From Porphyromonadaceae bacterium COT-184 OH4590 (lineage in GTDB: Bacteria > Bacteroidota > Bacteroidia > Bacteroidales > Paludibacteraceae), in assembly GCA_000768855.1 (NCBI GenBank), contig JRAN01000059.1:228-64227 (forward strand): a stretch of 64,000 bases of DNA, given 5' to 3'. The position numbers were made by a program, and so were the translations under genes. Below are positions 8,630 through 16,365 of the stretch, piece by piece; positions within the stretch are counted from its first letter, which is position 1; the number at the start of each line of letters is the position of its first letter. The notes under the pieces were generated by a model that did no database searches, had not been told where the DNA came from, and saw only the letters and a program-made list of their open reading frames with translations.

Positions 8630-9493
8630 ATGAAGAACTTTGCAGGATTAAAAGGGGCTTTTGTAGATTATAATGAGGCTAGGTTTTTTGTATTGCCGGT
8701 ACCATACAGCACCCAAAACGATTGGAATCCAATGGCAAACAGAGCTCCTGAGGCTATTATAGAGGCGTCGCAATATATAGAGCTATACGATACCGAAACA
8801 CGAAAACAGATTTGGCAGAAGGGAATACATACTATGGAGCCTCTCTATAATCTCAATTCTGACGAAAAAGTGTGTGATTCGGTACAGAGTAAGGTGGCAG
8901 AAATATTGGACTTGGAAAAATTCCCTGTAATACTCGGAGGTAATAGAACAGTATCTATTGGTGCTGCTCGTGCTGCTTGTAGCAAATACGACGATATTAC
9001 GGTAGTTCAATTTGGAGCACACAATGCCATGAGAGTCAATTACAAAGGCAGTGAGTATAGCCCCGAATGTGCTATGTACCACATCAAAAAGCTTGCTCCT
9101 CTTGTACAGATAGGCATTAGAGCCATGGGACCCGATGGAGAACGCAATAGCGATATGGCAAAGATGTTTTTTGCTCGCGATCTGTTTTTCGACCATAACA
9201 ACAGGTGGTTTAATGAGGTTTATGAGGTACTGACCAAAAACATATACATCACACTCGACCTAAATGTGTTTGACCCATCTGTGGTACCGGCTGTAAGCAT
9301 TCCGGAACCTGGTGGATTAGAATACTTTACCGTATTGCGTATATTAAAAGAGATATTCAGACGCAGCAATATAGTTGGCATTGACATTGTAGGGTTGTGT
9401 CCCGATAACAACAATGTTGCGTCGAGTTATTTGGCTGCGAGATTTGCCTATCAAATGATGACATACAAAGGTGTGTATAACTATAATTTATAG
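8630..9493 (+). CDS. Arginase/agmatinase-fold protein with most metal ligands lost
   Basis: 287 residues. The architecture is that of a Bacteroidota agmatinase (VLPVPYST, APEAIIEASQYIELYDTET, GLEYFTVLRILKEI, NIVGIDIVGLCPD). Active family members bind two Mn ions through one His in GGxH, the three ligands of DAHxD, and two Asp in DxDxxDP. Here the motifs read GGNRTVS (R106 replaces His), GAHNA (G129 and A133 replace Asp, H131 kept) and DLNVFDP (D210 kept, N212 replaces Asp). Four of six ligands are gone, so arginase or agmatinase chemistry is unlikely although the frame is intact. It may have a binding or structural role. It is a single gene ended by the terminator at 9504. Confidence 0.8.
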   Translation: MKNFAGLKGAFVDYNEARFFVLPVPYSTQNDWNPMANRAPEAIIEASQYIELYDTETRKQIWQKGIHTMEPLYNLNSDEKVCDSVQSKVAEILDLEKFPVILGGNRTVSIGAARAACSKYDDITVVQFGAHNAMRVNYKGSEYSPECAMYHIKKLAPLVQIGIRAMGPDGERNSDMAKMFFARDLFFDHNNRWFNEVYEVLTKNIYITLDLNVFDPSVVPAVSIPEPGGLEYFTVLRILKEIFRRSNIVGIDIVGLCPDNNNVASSYLAARFAYQMMTYKGVYNYNL

Positions 9494-9503
9494 TATAAAA
9501 TAC

Positions 9504-9537
9504 AAAAGGGACAGAAAATTAATTCTATCCCTTTTTT
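9504..9537. terminator. Terminator after the arginase-fold gene
   Basis: A stem AAAAGGGA-C-AGAA with TTCT-A-TCCCTTTT (one C/A mismatch) and a 6-nt loop, followed by T's. It sits between convergent genes and has A- and T-runs on both sides, so it may act in both directions. Confidence 0.75.
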
Positions 9538-9569
9538 GTTATACCTAAAAATCTATCTTTCTGTAGGAT

Positions 9570-10310
9570 TTATCCGAATTTTCTCTTTAGTATATCAATA
9601 AAATCGTGAGTAGCAGTATTTTCTTTATTTACCATAATAACTGTTGATAAATAGTCGATAGCCTCTTGTAGAGAGGTCATATCGTTTAAAGCAGATAGGG
9701 TTTTAGCCATTTTTTCGCCATTACCATTAAAAAGTTCGTTATTGAATTTAAATCTATCCGCAATGCTCAACTTGTTCAAATCTACAATTGCAGGTTTTGA
9801 AAGTTTTTTTGCTTTAGTCTCTTGATTGACAATTGGAGTCGCTTCGGGTAAAACTTCTTTTGCCCGCTTTTGGGCTGGTGCTTCTATATTACACTCTAAC
9901 TCGGTGTTTACGATTGATTCTGCAGTTGGGTTTGTCTCGTATGTAACAATGTTTGACTCTTCGACTGTTTCCGATTTGTTGTCCGTTTGTTCCGAAAATA
10001 AGGTTGTATTCAAAGATTGGCTTTTTTCAACTGCATTGTATTCACTTCGATTTTTGGAGATTTGGGTTACTTGTATTGCTATGTTTTCTGCTGGTACATT
10101 TCCGGCAACCGATTCTGCTTTTTTACCAATGAGATGAGTTATTTCATCAGCGTTTTCCTTTGCTTTTTTAAGCATAATATATATTGTGTGTATGATTTCG
10201 CTTTTATCGAAATCTAATTCGGCAGATAGAATTTCTGTGCAATTTTCCAAAGTATTTACACAATCAACCAGTTGTGTCAGTTCATCTAATTTTTGCTTAA
10301 TATTATTCAT
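9570..10310 (-). CDS. Conserved hypothetical protein, linker-rich
   Basis: 246 residues without signal peptide or membrane segment. The N-terminal 60 residues are helical (IKQKLDELTQLVDCVNTLEN). Residues about 70-175 are a low-complexity, probably disordered linker rich in E, T, N and S. The C-terminal 70 residues form a compact conserved-looking module: DLNKLSIADRFKFNNELFNG, SLQEAIDYLS and DFIDILKRKFG. Similar C-terminal modules occur in uncharacterised Bacteroidota proteins, but I know no function. It is transcribed divergently from tdk. Confidence 0.75.
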   Translation of the reverse strand: MNNIKQKLDELTQLVDCVNTLENCTEILSAELDFDKSEIIHTIYIMLKKAKENADEITHLIGKKAESVAGNVPAENIAIQVTQISKNRSEYNAVEKSQSLNTTLFSEQTDNKSETVEESNIVTYETNPTAESIVNTELECNIEAPAQKRAKEVLPEATPIVNQETKAKKLSKPAIVDLNKLSIADRFKFNNELFNGNGEKMAKTLSALNDMTSLQEAIDYLSTVIMVNKENTATHDFIDILKRKFG

Positions 10311-10350
10311 TTTTTTGATGATTACTTTTGATTTTTTATGTGAAAATAGT

Positions 10351-10358
10351 TACTTTTG
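10351..10358 (+). promoter_or_regulatory. Promoter -7 element of tdk
   Basis: TACTTTTG matches TAnnTTTG, 52 bp before the tdk ATG. A second copy of the same octamer lies at 10323-10330, so there may be two start sites. Confidence 0.5.
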
Positions 10359-10410
10359 TAGGCTAAAAACTTTTTTCTGCAAATTTAACTAAAATTTTTG
10401 AGAAAACATA

Positions 10411-11004
10411 ATGATATTTTTTGAGTCTAATGTACATAACAATAGACAACGAGGTAGTATTGAGGTAATTTGTGGGTCTATGTTTTCGGGTAAAACCGAA
10501 GAGCTTATCCGTAGGCTCAAACGAGCCAAAATAGCAAAGCAGAGAGTTGAGATTTTTAAACCTCAAATAGAAGTTCGCTATTCGGCGACAGACGTGGTAA
10601 GCCACGACAATAACGCCATTGCCTCTACTCCAATCGGTACAGCTCAGAATATATTGCTTATGACAAGCGATGTAGATGTGGTGGGTATTGACGAGGCTCA
10701 ATTTTTCGATGAATCTATTGTGGATGTTTGTTCGATACTTGCAGAGCAGGGTTTAAGAGTAATAGTAGCAGGGCTTGATATAGATTTTAAAGGGGTGCCG
10801 TTTGGTGCTATGCCGCATCTTATGGCTATTGCCGATGATGTTACAAAAGTACACGCTATTTGTGTGCGTTGTGGAGAGCCAGCTTATGTATCGCACCGAT
10901 TGGTAGATGAAGACAGACAAATACTTACGGGTGCAACCGATATTTATGAGCCTATTTGCCGACATTGTTTTAATAAAATTAAGCAGAAAAATTTAACTAA
11001 ATAA
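10411..11004 (+). CDS. tdk: Thymidine kinase, type II
   Basis: 197 residues. It phosphorylates thymidine to dTMP in the salvage pathway. Walker A is [15 protein letters not shown]. The DEAQF motif (GIDEAQFFD) holds the catalytic Glu. A structural zinc site is formed by two pairs, CVRCGE and CRHC. These define the TK1-like, tetrameric family. The DUF4831 gene begins 5 bp after the stop, so the two are probably co-transcribed. Confidence 0.95.
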   Translation: MIFFESNVHNNRQRGSIEVICGSMFSGKTEELIRRLKRAKIAKQRVEIFKPQIEVRYSATDVVSHDNNAIASTPIGTAQNILLMTSDVDVVGIDEAQFFDESIVDVCSILAEQGLRVIVAGLDIDFKGVPFGAMPHLMAIADDVTKVHAICVRCGEPAYVSHRLVDEDRQILTGATDIYEPICRHCFNKIKQKNLTK

Positions 11005-11009
11005 TTGAT

Positions 11010-12056
11010 ATGAAAAAGTTTTTGATATTGTTTGTTATAATTTTGTTTGTAAATACTATAAATGCTCAAACCAATGTAGTACATATAAGACATGGAGCGA
11101 AATTGCCAACCAATTATATAAAATATTTTTTGCCTAAAACCGAGATAGTATTGGAGGTAAAAGTAAAAAAACACATACAAAAAGCGGGCAGGTTTGCTAA
11201 CTATTCGAAACGCCTGCTTGAATTGAATAACATAGTGGCAACCGACAAAAGTTTTTTTACGATTGAGAGTGTTGAGGCTTATGACCGCCATATACCCGAC
11301 TCTGCTAAACAATACGCTGTAGAAATCAATTTAAAATCAACAGCTTACAAAATCAAAACAGACTATCAAGGCATTATTCAAACCATTAATATAAATGAAA
11401 GTAGAGAGCCTTCTATTTTGAATATACCACAAGTAGAGCCGATAGATACGGCAATATCGTTCGACTACTCGTTGCTTGGCGAAGAGGCACTTGCCGCCAC
11501 AACTGAAGAGAAAATGGCTGAATTCGCTGCAAAACAAATACTTAACATTAGAGATAGCCGTATCTATTTACTAACAGGAGAAGATGAACGCAACTACGAC
11601 GGAGAATCGCTCAAACAGATACTTGATAAACTCGATGAAACTGAACGTAAGTTGACAGAGCTGTTTACAGGTAAAATGGTATATTATATCGAAACCAAAA
11701 TATTTAGGGTATCGCCATCGGTTGCTGTGGACAATGAGGTGTTTGCTCGATTTTCGCAAACACTCGGCATTGTAGATAGAGACGACTATGTGGGGGAACC
11801 ATTATACCTTTCGGTAAAACCCACCGATATTCCCCAAAATGACATATCTAAAGATAAGACAAAAAAATTCGGTATATATTACAATGTAACAGCCAAGGCT
11901 AATGTAGAAGTTTTGTTTGCAGACAAGATACTGGTGGACAAGACATTTACAATGCCACAGTTTGGGTATACTGCTTTTTTGCCTGCCAAAATGTTTAACA
12001 AACCATCGACCGCGGTAGAATTTACCGAATACGGCACAATTAAGGCAATAAAATAA
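11010..12056 (+). CDS. DUF4831 family exported protein
   Basis: 348 residues with an N-terminal signal peptide (MKKFLILFVIILFVNTINAQ). The following part, NYIKYFLPKTEIVLEVKVKK and RFANYSKRLLELNNIVATDK, matches the Bacteroidota DUF4831 pattern. The remainder is beta-rich with no recognised catalytic motif. Its function is unknown; it probably acts in the periplasm or at the outer membrane. It is 5 bp downstream of tdk and probably shares its transcript. Confidence 0.75.
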   Translation: MKKFLILFVIILFVNTINAQTNVVHIRHGAKLPTNYIKYFLPKTEIVLEVKVKKHIQKAGRFANYSKRLLELNNIVATDKSFFTIESVEAYDRHIPDSAKQYAVEINLKSTAYKIKTDYQGIIQTININESREPSILNIPQVEPIDTAISFDYSLLGEEALAATTEEKMAEFAAKQILNIRDSRIYLLTGEDERNYDGESLKQILDKLDETERKLTELFTGKMVYYIETKIFRVSPSVAVDNEVFARFSQTLGIVDRDDYVGEPLYLSVKPTDIPQNDISKDKTKKFGIYYNVTAKANVEVLFADKILVDKTFTMPQFGYTAFLPAKMFNKPSTAVEFTEYGTIKAIK

Positions 12057-12131
12057 TTTTCACCTATAAGAACACACATAAAATAATCATTGAAACAAAA
12101 AACAGTTTAACACAATATAAATAAATATATT

Positions 12132-12638
12132 ATGACACCAAAAGTAAGTATAATAATGGGTAGCACGTCTGACCTTCCCATAATGGAGAAAGCGGCCAAA
12201 ATTCTAAACGAATTTGAGATACCTTTCGAGATGAATGCTCTTTCGGCTCATCGTACCCCCGATGAGGTTGCCGACTTTGCTACCAATGCCGACAAACGCG
12301 GTATAGAGGTGATAATAGCCGGTGCGGGTATGGCTGCTCATCTGCCCGGTGTGATAGCCGCATCTACTTCATTACCTGTTATAGGAGTGCCTATTAGTGC
12401 TTCGCTACAAGGTATGGACGCACTTTTGGCGATAGTGCAGATGCCTCCGGCTATCCCTGTGGCAACAGTTGGCATAGATGCCGGACAGAATGCCGGACTT
12501 CTTGCGGTGCAGATGTTGGCAGTAGGCAATAAGGAGTTGAAAACAAAATTATTAACTTACAAAGCCGACCTCAAAACTAAGATTGTCAAAGCTAACGAAG
12601 AGCTTAAACATATTAAATATAATTTCAAAACAAATTAA
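12132..12638 (+). CDS. purE: N5-carboxyaminoimidazole ribonucleotide mutase
   Basis: 168 residues, class I PurE. It converts N5-CAIR to CAIR in purine synthesis. Signature pieces: IIMGSTSDLPIMEKA (phosphate loop), the catalytic-loop motif LSAHRTPDEV, and IAGAGMAAHLPGVIAASTSLPVIGVP. purF and purC are elsewhere in this window (28.6 and 31.3 kb), so the pathway is dispersed. The riboswitch-controlled transporter gene starts about 70 bp downstream. Confidence 0.97.
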   Translation: MTPKVSIIMGSTSDLPIMEKAAKILNEFEIPFEMNALSAHRTPDEVADFATNADKRGIEVIIAGAGMAAHLPGVIAASTSLPVIGVPISASLQGMDALLAIVQMPPAIPVATVGIDAGQNAGLLAVQMLAVGNKELKTKLLTYKADLKTKIVKANEELKHIKYNFKTN

Positions 12639-12672
12639 TCTTATTCTCAAAAAAACACCTGTGTAAAAACAG

Positions 12673-12703
12673 GAGTGTGCTTGATAACCACTTAAAAAAC
12701 AAG
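12673..12703 (+). promoter_or_regulatory. PreQ1-I riboswitch (candidate)
   Basis: A compact pseudoknot can be drawn. P1 is GAGTG (12673-12677) with CACTT (12689-12693), including one G-U pair. Its loop contains CTTG (12680-12683), then ATAAC. The A-rich tail AAAAAACAAG (12694-12703) ends in CAAG, a perfect complement of CTTG. This is the plan of the preQ1 class I aptamer: five-bp stem, loop ending in AAC or ACA, A-rich tail and pseudoknot P2. It ends 3 bp before the ATG of a queuosine-precursor transporter, the expected target. Binding of preQ1 would bury the translation start region, so control is probably translational. Confidence 0.75.
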
Positions 12704-12706
12704 TAT

Positions 12707-13375
12707 ATGTCGAAAAAAGTATCCACTATTTATTTCATTTGTGGCGTAATATTTGCCACCTGTCTCATTATATCTAACGTTGTAGAACAGAAATTGATAA
12801 CCATAGGAGGTTTGATACCTGCCACAGCGGGGCTGTTTTTGTTCCCAATATCTTATGTTATCAACGATTTGGTAGCCGAAGTATGGGGCTATCGGAGTGC
12901 AAAACTGATGATATGGCTTGGTTTTGCGATGAATGCTTTTGCCGTACTATTTTTTCAGTTTGCCATACTGTTGCCTTCGGCGGTCGATTTTACCCACCAA
13001 GATGCATTCGCTCTTGTACTTAGCAGTACAATGCGTATAAGCCTTGCAAGTTTTATCGCTTTTGTGTGTGGCTCTATGCTCAACGCTTATGTTATGAGCC
13101 GAATGAAAGTGATACAAAAAGGCAAACGATTCTCCGTAAGAGCGGTAACCTCTACCATTGCAGGCGAAACAGCAGATTCTATACTATTTTTTACTATGGC
13201 CTTTTGGGGTATTATTCCGTTAGAGTCTATGGTAATTTTTATATTGACACAGATAGCTATGAAAACTCTATACGAGATACTGCTATTGCCTGTTACAAGC
13301 AGTATAGTGAAGTATGTTAAAAAACGTGAACAGACCGATGTATATGATATTGATATATCGTACAGTCTGTTTTGA
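12707..13375 (+). CDS. Queuosine precursor transporter (YhhQ/QPTR family)
   Basis: 222 residues from the ATG at 12707. The frame also contains a GTG at 12677, but that lies inside the riboswitch stem and is not a start. The protein has about six hydrophobic segments and the family core GGLIPATAGLFLFPISYVIN, then DLVAEVWGYRSAK, and AGETADSILFFTMAFWG. The family imports preQ0, preQ1 or queuine for tRNA modification. The preQ1-I riboswitch directly before the start supports preQ1-related cargo. No queC-queF genes are nearby. Confidence 0.9.
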   Translation: MSKKVSTIYFICGVIFATCLIISNVVEQKLITIGGLIPATAGLFLFPISYVINDLVAEVWGYRSAKLMIWLGFAMNAFAVLFFQFAILLPSAVDFTHQDAFALVLSSTMRISLASFIAFVCGSMLNAYVMSRMKVIQKGKRFSVRAVTSTIAGETADSILFFTMAFWGIIPLESMVIFILTQIAMKTLYEILLLPVTSSIVKYVKKREQTDVYDIDISYSLF

Positions 13376-13535
13376 TACACATTATTATGCAAGCAAAATA
13401 TTTAACCATACCGACACAATCAAAAACTATTTTTATCGTATATATTGAGATGAAATATAACTGAATATTAATACTAAAAAGTATATCTTAGCAAAGTTTG
13501 ATGTATATCGTTTTCAAAATATGAAATAAAAATAT

Positions 13536-13543
13536 TACCTTTG
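13536..13543 (+). promoter_or_regulatory. Promoter -7 element of the porT-like gene
   Basis: TACCTTTG, a full match to TAnnTTTG, 18 bp before the ATG at 13561. I cannot assign a -33 element with proper spacing. Confidence 0.55.
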
Positions 13544-13560
13544 TGCGTTTATAAAATAAG

Positions 13561-14265
13561 ATGAAGATGATGAAAAAGATTTTAATATCCCTATTGATTT
13601 TAACAGCGATTAATCTAAATATTACAGGTCAGAATCTGTTTAAAGCGGACTACAAAACACTTCATTTCGGGTTTATGCTTGGGCTCAATGCTATGGATTT
13701 TGGTATAACACCAACATTAGACCCTATTAATAGAGTAATATATGAGGCTGATATAGATAGAATTACTCCCGGCTTTTCGGTTGGAGTTATAGGTAATTTG
13801 AGGCTGAGCGATTATTTTGCTTTACGTTTGATACCTTCGATGCACTTTGGACAGCGTGATTTGGTATATGTCAATCGGTCGAGCAAAACACCTGAAAATC
13901 AAACAATTAAATCTAACTTGCTGACTGTACCACTATATCTAAAATACGCTTCGGTAAGAATCAAAAACTACCGTCCTTATCTTATAGGTGGTGTAGGTAT
14001 GGCTTTTGATTTGGGTAGAGAACGCGACAATCCTGTTTTGCTTCGACCAATGGATGCATTTTTTGATTTTGGTGTGGGCTGTACTCTATATTTCCAATAT
14101 TTCAGATTTTCGCCCGAAATCAAATTTTCTATGGGATTGACCAACGTGCTTACTCCATTGGAAGACAGACCCCAAGACTTCATCTCTGACGACAACAAAC
14201 GATTTACTCAGGCTCTAAGTCGTCTTACATCTCGTCTTGTAACATTGACATTCAACTTCGAATAA
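13561..14265 (+). CDS. PorT-like outer-membrane beta-barrel protein
   Basis: 234 residues with a signal peptide ending NITGQ. The mature start LHFGFMLGLNAMDFGI is the PorT pattern. The remainder is an eight-strand-type barrel (FSVGVIGNLRLSDYFALRLI, LLTVPLYLKYAS, YRPYLIGGVGMAFDLG) that ends LVTLTFNFE. PorT is an outer-membrane component required for type IX secretion. Other T9SS-related genes in the window (porZ at 24-26 kb, a sorting-domain protein at 1.6 kb) support this. A general outer-membrane beta-barrel protein is the alternative. The M16 peptidase gene follows by 34 bp. Confidence 0.65.
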   Translation: MKMMKKILISLLILTAINLNITGQNLFKADYKTLHFGFMLGLNAMDFGITPTLDPINRVIYEADIDRITPGFSVGVIGNLRLSDYFALRLIPSMHFGQRDLVYVNRSSKTPENQTIKSNLLTVPLYLKYASVRIKNYRPYLIGGVGMAFDLGRERDNPVLLRPMDAFFDFGVGCTLYFQYFRFSPEIKFSMGLTNVLTPLEDRPQDFISDDNKRFTQALSRLTSRLVTLTFNFE

Positions 14266-14299
14266 CAGAGGTTAAGAGCAGATTTATCCACTCTCAAAA

Positions 14300-15535
14300 A
14301 TGTGTAACAATGTGAAACTAACGTCTTTCGACAATGGTATCAGGCTTTTGTATAGTTACGACAATTCTCCTGTGGTATATTGCGGATTTGCCATAAATGC
14401 AGGCACAAGAGACGAGTGGACAAACGAGTACGGCATAGCCCATCTTATAGAACATCTTCTATTCAAAGGCACAAATAAGCGCAATAGTTTACAGATTATA
14501 AAACGACTCGAAGAGGTAGGAGGCGAACTTAATGCATATACTACCAAAGAGGAGACATTTATATATGCCGTAGTACCTCATAAATATACTGAACGAGCAA
14601 TAGAACTGCTGTCAGATATAGTTTTCAACTCTGTTTTTCCAGAAAATCAAATCAAAAAAGAGCGAGAAGTTATTTTTGAAGAGATAGAGATGTATAACGA
14701 TACTCCTTCTGAGCTTATATTCGATGAACTGGAAGATTTAATGTTTACAAATTCCTCATTGGGACACAATATATTAGGGACCAAAAAGTCGCTATCAAAA
14801 ATAAACAGTAGCGATTGCATAAACTTCGTAAAACGATGTTATACAACGGATAATATGCTGTTTTTCTTACATGGTAGTATTGATGAAAATAAATTTCTAA
14901 AACTCACCCAAAAACATATTTGCCATACAGCTACCAAGCGAGAGTTTTCGAGGAATTCGCCAAATCCATATCTACCCCAGACCGTTGTTTGTAACAAAAA
15001 TACGAGTCAAACACATTGTTTGATAGGCAATTTGACACTTTCGTTATCGGACAATAATACATCTTCGCTTACTCTTTTGAACAACATATTGGGTGGCACC
15101 AGCCTGACAAGTAAATTGAATCTTGCCATCAGAGAGCGTAATGGCTGGGTATATGCAATTGATTCGTCTCTTAATCTATATTCGGATGTAGGAGTGTGGT
15201 GTATATATTTCGGCTGTTCGGAGAGTAATTACAAAAAATGTATAGAGCTTATTTATAGCGAATTAAACAAATTAACCAACAAAACTATCCCAGACAAACA
15301 GTTGGAAAGATATAAGCAACAACTATACGGACAAATATTGATAAATTATCAAAATAAGGAAAATTATATACTCTCATCGGCAAAAATAGCTCTCCATCTC
15401 AACAAAGCCGTAAGTATGGAGCGAACTTTTGAGCAAATACAACAAATTCGCCCCGAAGAGATACAAACACTTGCCTCTCAACTATTTGATAACAAAAGAT
15501 TTACTACATTAAAATACCAAAAATACTCAGAGTAG
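14300..15535 (+). CDS. M16 family zinc peptidase
   Basis: 411 residues, the size of a processing-peptidase-like M16B subunit. The inverted zinc motif HxxEH is present as H48-L-I-E51-H52 (IAHLIEHLLFKGT), with the distal Glu in REVIFEEIEMYND. The second half (NNILGGTSLTSKLNLAIRER, GWVYAIDSS) is the non-catalytic M16 domain. No signal peptide is evident, so it is probably cytoplasmic and degrades peptides. It lies 34 bp after the PorT-like gene and is probably co-transcribed. Confidence 0.9.
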   Translation: MCNNVKLTSFDNGIRLLYSYDNSPVVYCGFAINAGTRDEWTNEYGIAHLIEHLLFKGTNKRNSLQIIKRLEEVGGELNAYTTKEETFIYAVVPHKYTERAIELLSDIVFNSVFPENQIKKEREVIFEEIEMYNDTPSELIFDELEDLMFTNSSLGHNILGTKKSLSKINSSDCINFVKRCYTTDNMLFFLHGSIDENKFLKLTQKHICHTATKREFSRNSPNPYLPQTVVCNKNTSQTHCLIGNLTLSLSDNNTSSLTLLNNILGGTSLTSKLNLAIRERNGWVYAIDSSLNLYSDVGVWCIYFGCSESNYKKCIELIYSELNKLTNKTIPDKQLERYKQQLYGQILINYQNKENYILSSAKIALHLNKAVSMERTFEQIQQIRPEEIQTLASQLFDNKRFTTLKYQKYSE

Positions 15536-15593
15536 TGGTTTTTTACCCTAAATTTCACTACATTTAGTGATTGTGTATTCTATTTTTAGGTTG

Positions 15594-15601
15594 TAATTTT
15601 G
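15594..15601 (+). promoter_or_regulatory. Promoter -7 element of a small RNA
   Basis: TAATTTTG matches TAnnTTTG. No reading frame follows, only the paired segments of the RNA described at 15607-15776. Confidence 0.5.
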
Positions 15602-15606
15602 CACTT

Positions 15607-15776
15607 GAAATTAATATAAATATAGATACCTACACTTTTTTAATTACCACATTAAGAAGTTTTGTCATATTAGTTCTTAAAATTGAGTGTAGCCTCTAAC
15701 TTTCACATAGATTTAATTTTTAGTAATTTTTTTGTTGGGAAAAGTTCTGATTGTCGAAATCAGAACTTTTTTTATG
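15607..15776 (+). ncRNA. Structured small RNA, 6S-like candidate
   Basis: About 165 nt between a consensus promoter (15594-15601) and a strong terminator (15740-15773), without an open frame. Three nested helices form one rod. P1 is AAATTAA (15608-15614) with TTAATTT (15713-15719). P2 is CTACACT (15630-15636) with AGTGTAG (15686-15692). P3 is TTAAGAA (15652-15658) with TTCTTAA (15674-15680), closing a 15-nt loop. Large internal loops separate them. Length, rod shape and a large central bubble resemble 6S RNA, which binds RNA polymerase; a 6S-Flavo family is known in this phylum. The family assignment is inference; the transcription unit itself is well supported. Confidence 0.55.
15740..15773 (+). 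terminator. Rho-independent terminator of the small RNA
   Basis: 13-bp perfect stem (AAAAGTTCTGATT with AATCAGAACTTTT), loop GTCGA, and a run of seven T. Confidence 0.9.
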
Positions 15777-15948
15777 AGACAAGTAGATATATGTAAGTGA
15801 TTTATAAATAATTGCATAAACAAAAGATTTACGCTCAACTCTACTCAAAAGTTTGAGAAAACACAAACTTAACCAATCTCGAACCGAGTAAATGTCAAAT
15901 AAGAGTTAAAGAGCAGATAAAAGGTATAGATATGTGCGGAAAATAAAA

Positions 15949-15978
15949 AAGCACTCACCGAAATCTCGATAAGTGCTT
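15949..15978 (-). terminator. Terminator of tRNA-Val
   Basis: On the minus strand: AAGCACT, 16-nt loop, AGTGCTT followed by T's, starting 12 bp beyond the tRNA 3' end. Confidence 0.75.
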
Positions 15979-15989
15979 AATTTTTCACG

Positions 15990-16064
15990 TGGGCGTTGAC
16001 GGATTCGAACCGCCGACCCTCTGCTTGTAAGGCAGATGCTCTGAACCAGCTGAGCTAAACGCCC
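15990..16064 (-). tRNA. tRNA-Val (anticodon TAC)
   Basis: 75-nt cloverleaf on the minus strand. The acceptor stem is GGGCGTT with AACGCCC, discriminator A. The D-arm begins TAGCTCAG. The anticodon stem TCTGC/GCAGA encloses the loop CTTACAA, anticodon TAC. The T-arm contains GGTTCGAATCC. CCA is not encoded. Confidence 0.95.
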
Positions 16065-16256
16065 CAATAATTTTGAATTCGACTGCAAAGGTAATACTTT
16101 TTTTTGAACTACCAAAGTTTAAAGCACTTTTTTGCACCAAAATATTAATATAAATCTATAAGAAAAACATTTACAAGTATATTATAAACAAGTTTTGTTT
16201 ATCCAAAATTTATTAATAATTTCTTACTTTTTAGTCTTCACGAAAGAATTAATGAT

Positions 16257-16264
16257 TAATTTTG
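16257..16264 (+). promoter_or_regulatory. Possible promoter -7 element before the beta-CASP nuclease
   Basis: TAATTTTG matches TAnnTTTG, 102 bp before the ATG at 16366. The rest of the 301-bp gap between tRNA-Val and the gene is AT-rich and shows nothing else. Confidence 0.4.
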
Positions 16265-16365
16265 TAATCTTATCAATAAGGTATATTCAGCATTACAACA
16301 ACCAACAATTCTTTTAATAAGAATATTTTTATAAATAATCAAATGAATAAATAACTAGTAATTAT

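Noticed and set aside
12677-12706. GTG at 12677 as the start of the queuosine-precursor transporter.
   Set aside because: It lies in the riboswitch stem and adds ten residues foreign to the family; the ATG at 12707 fits both the RNA and the protein.
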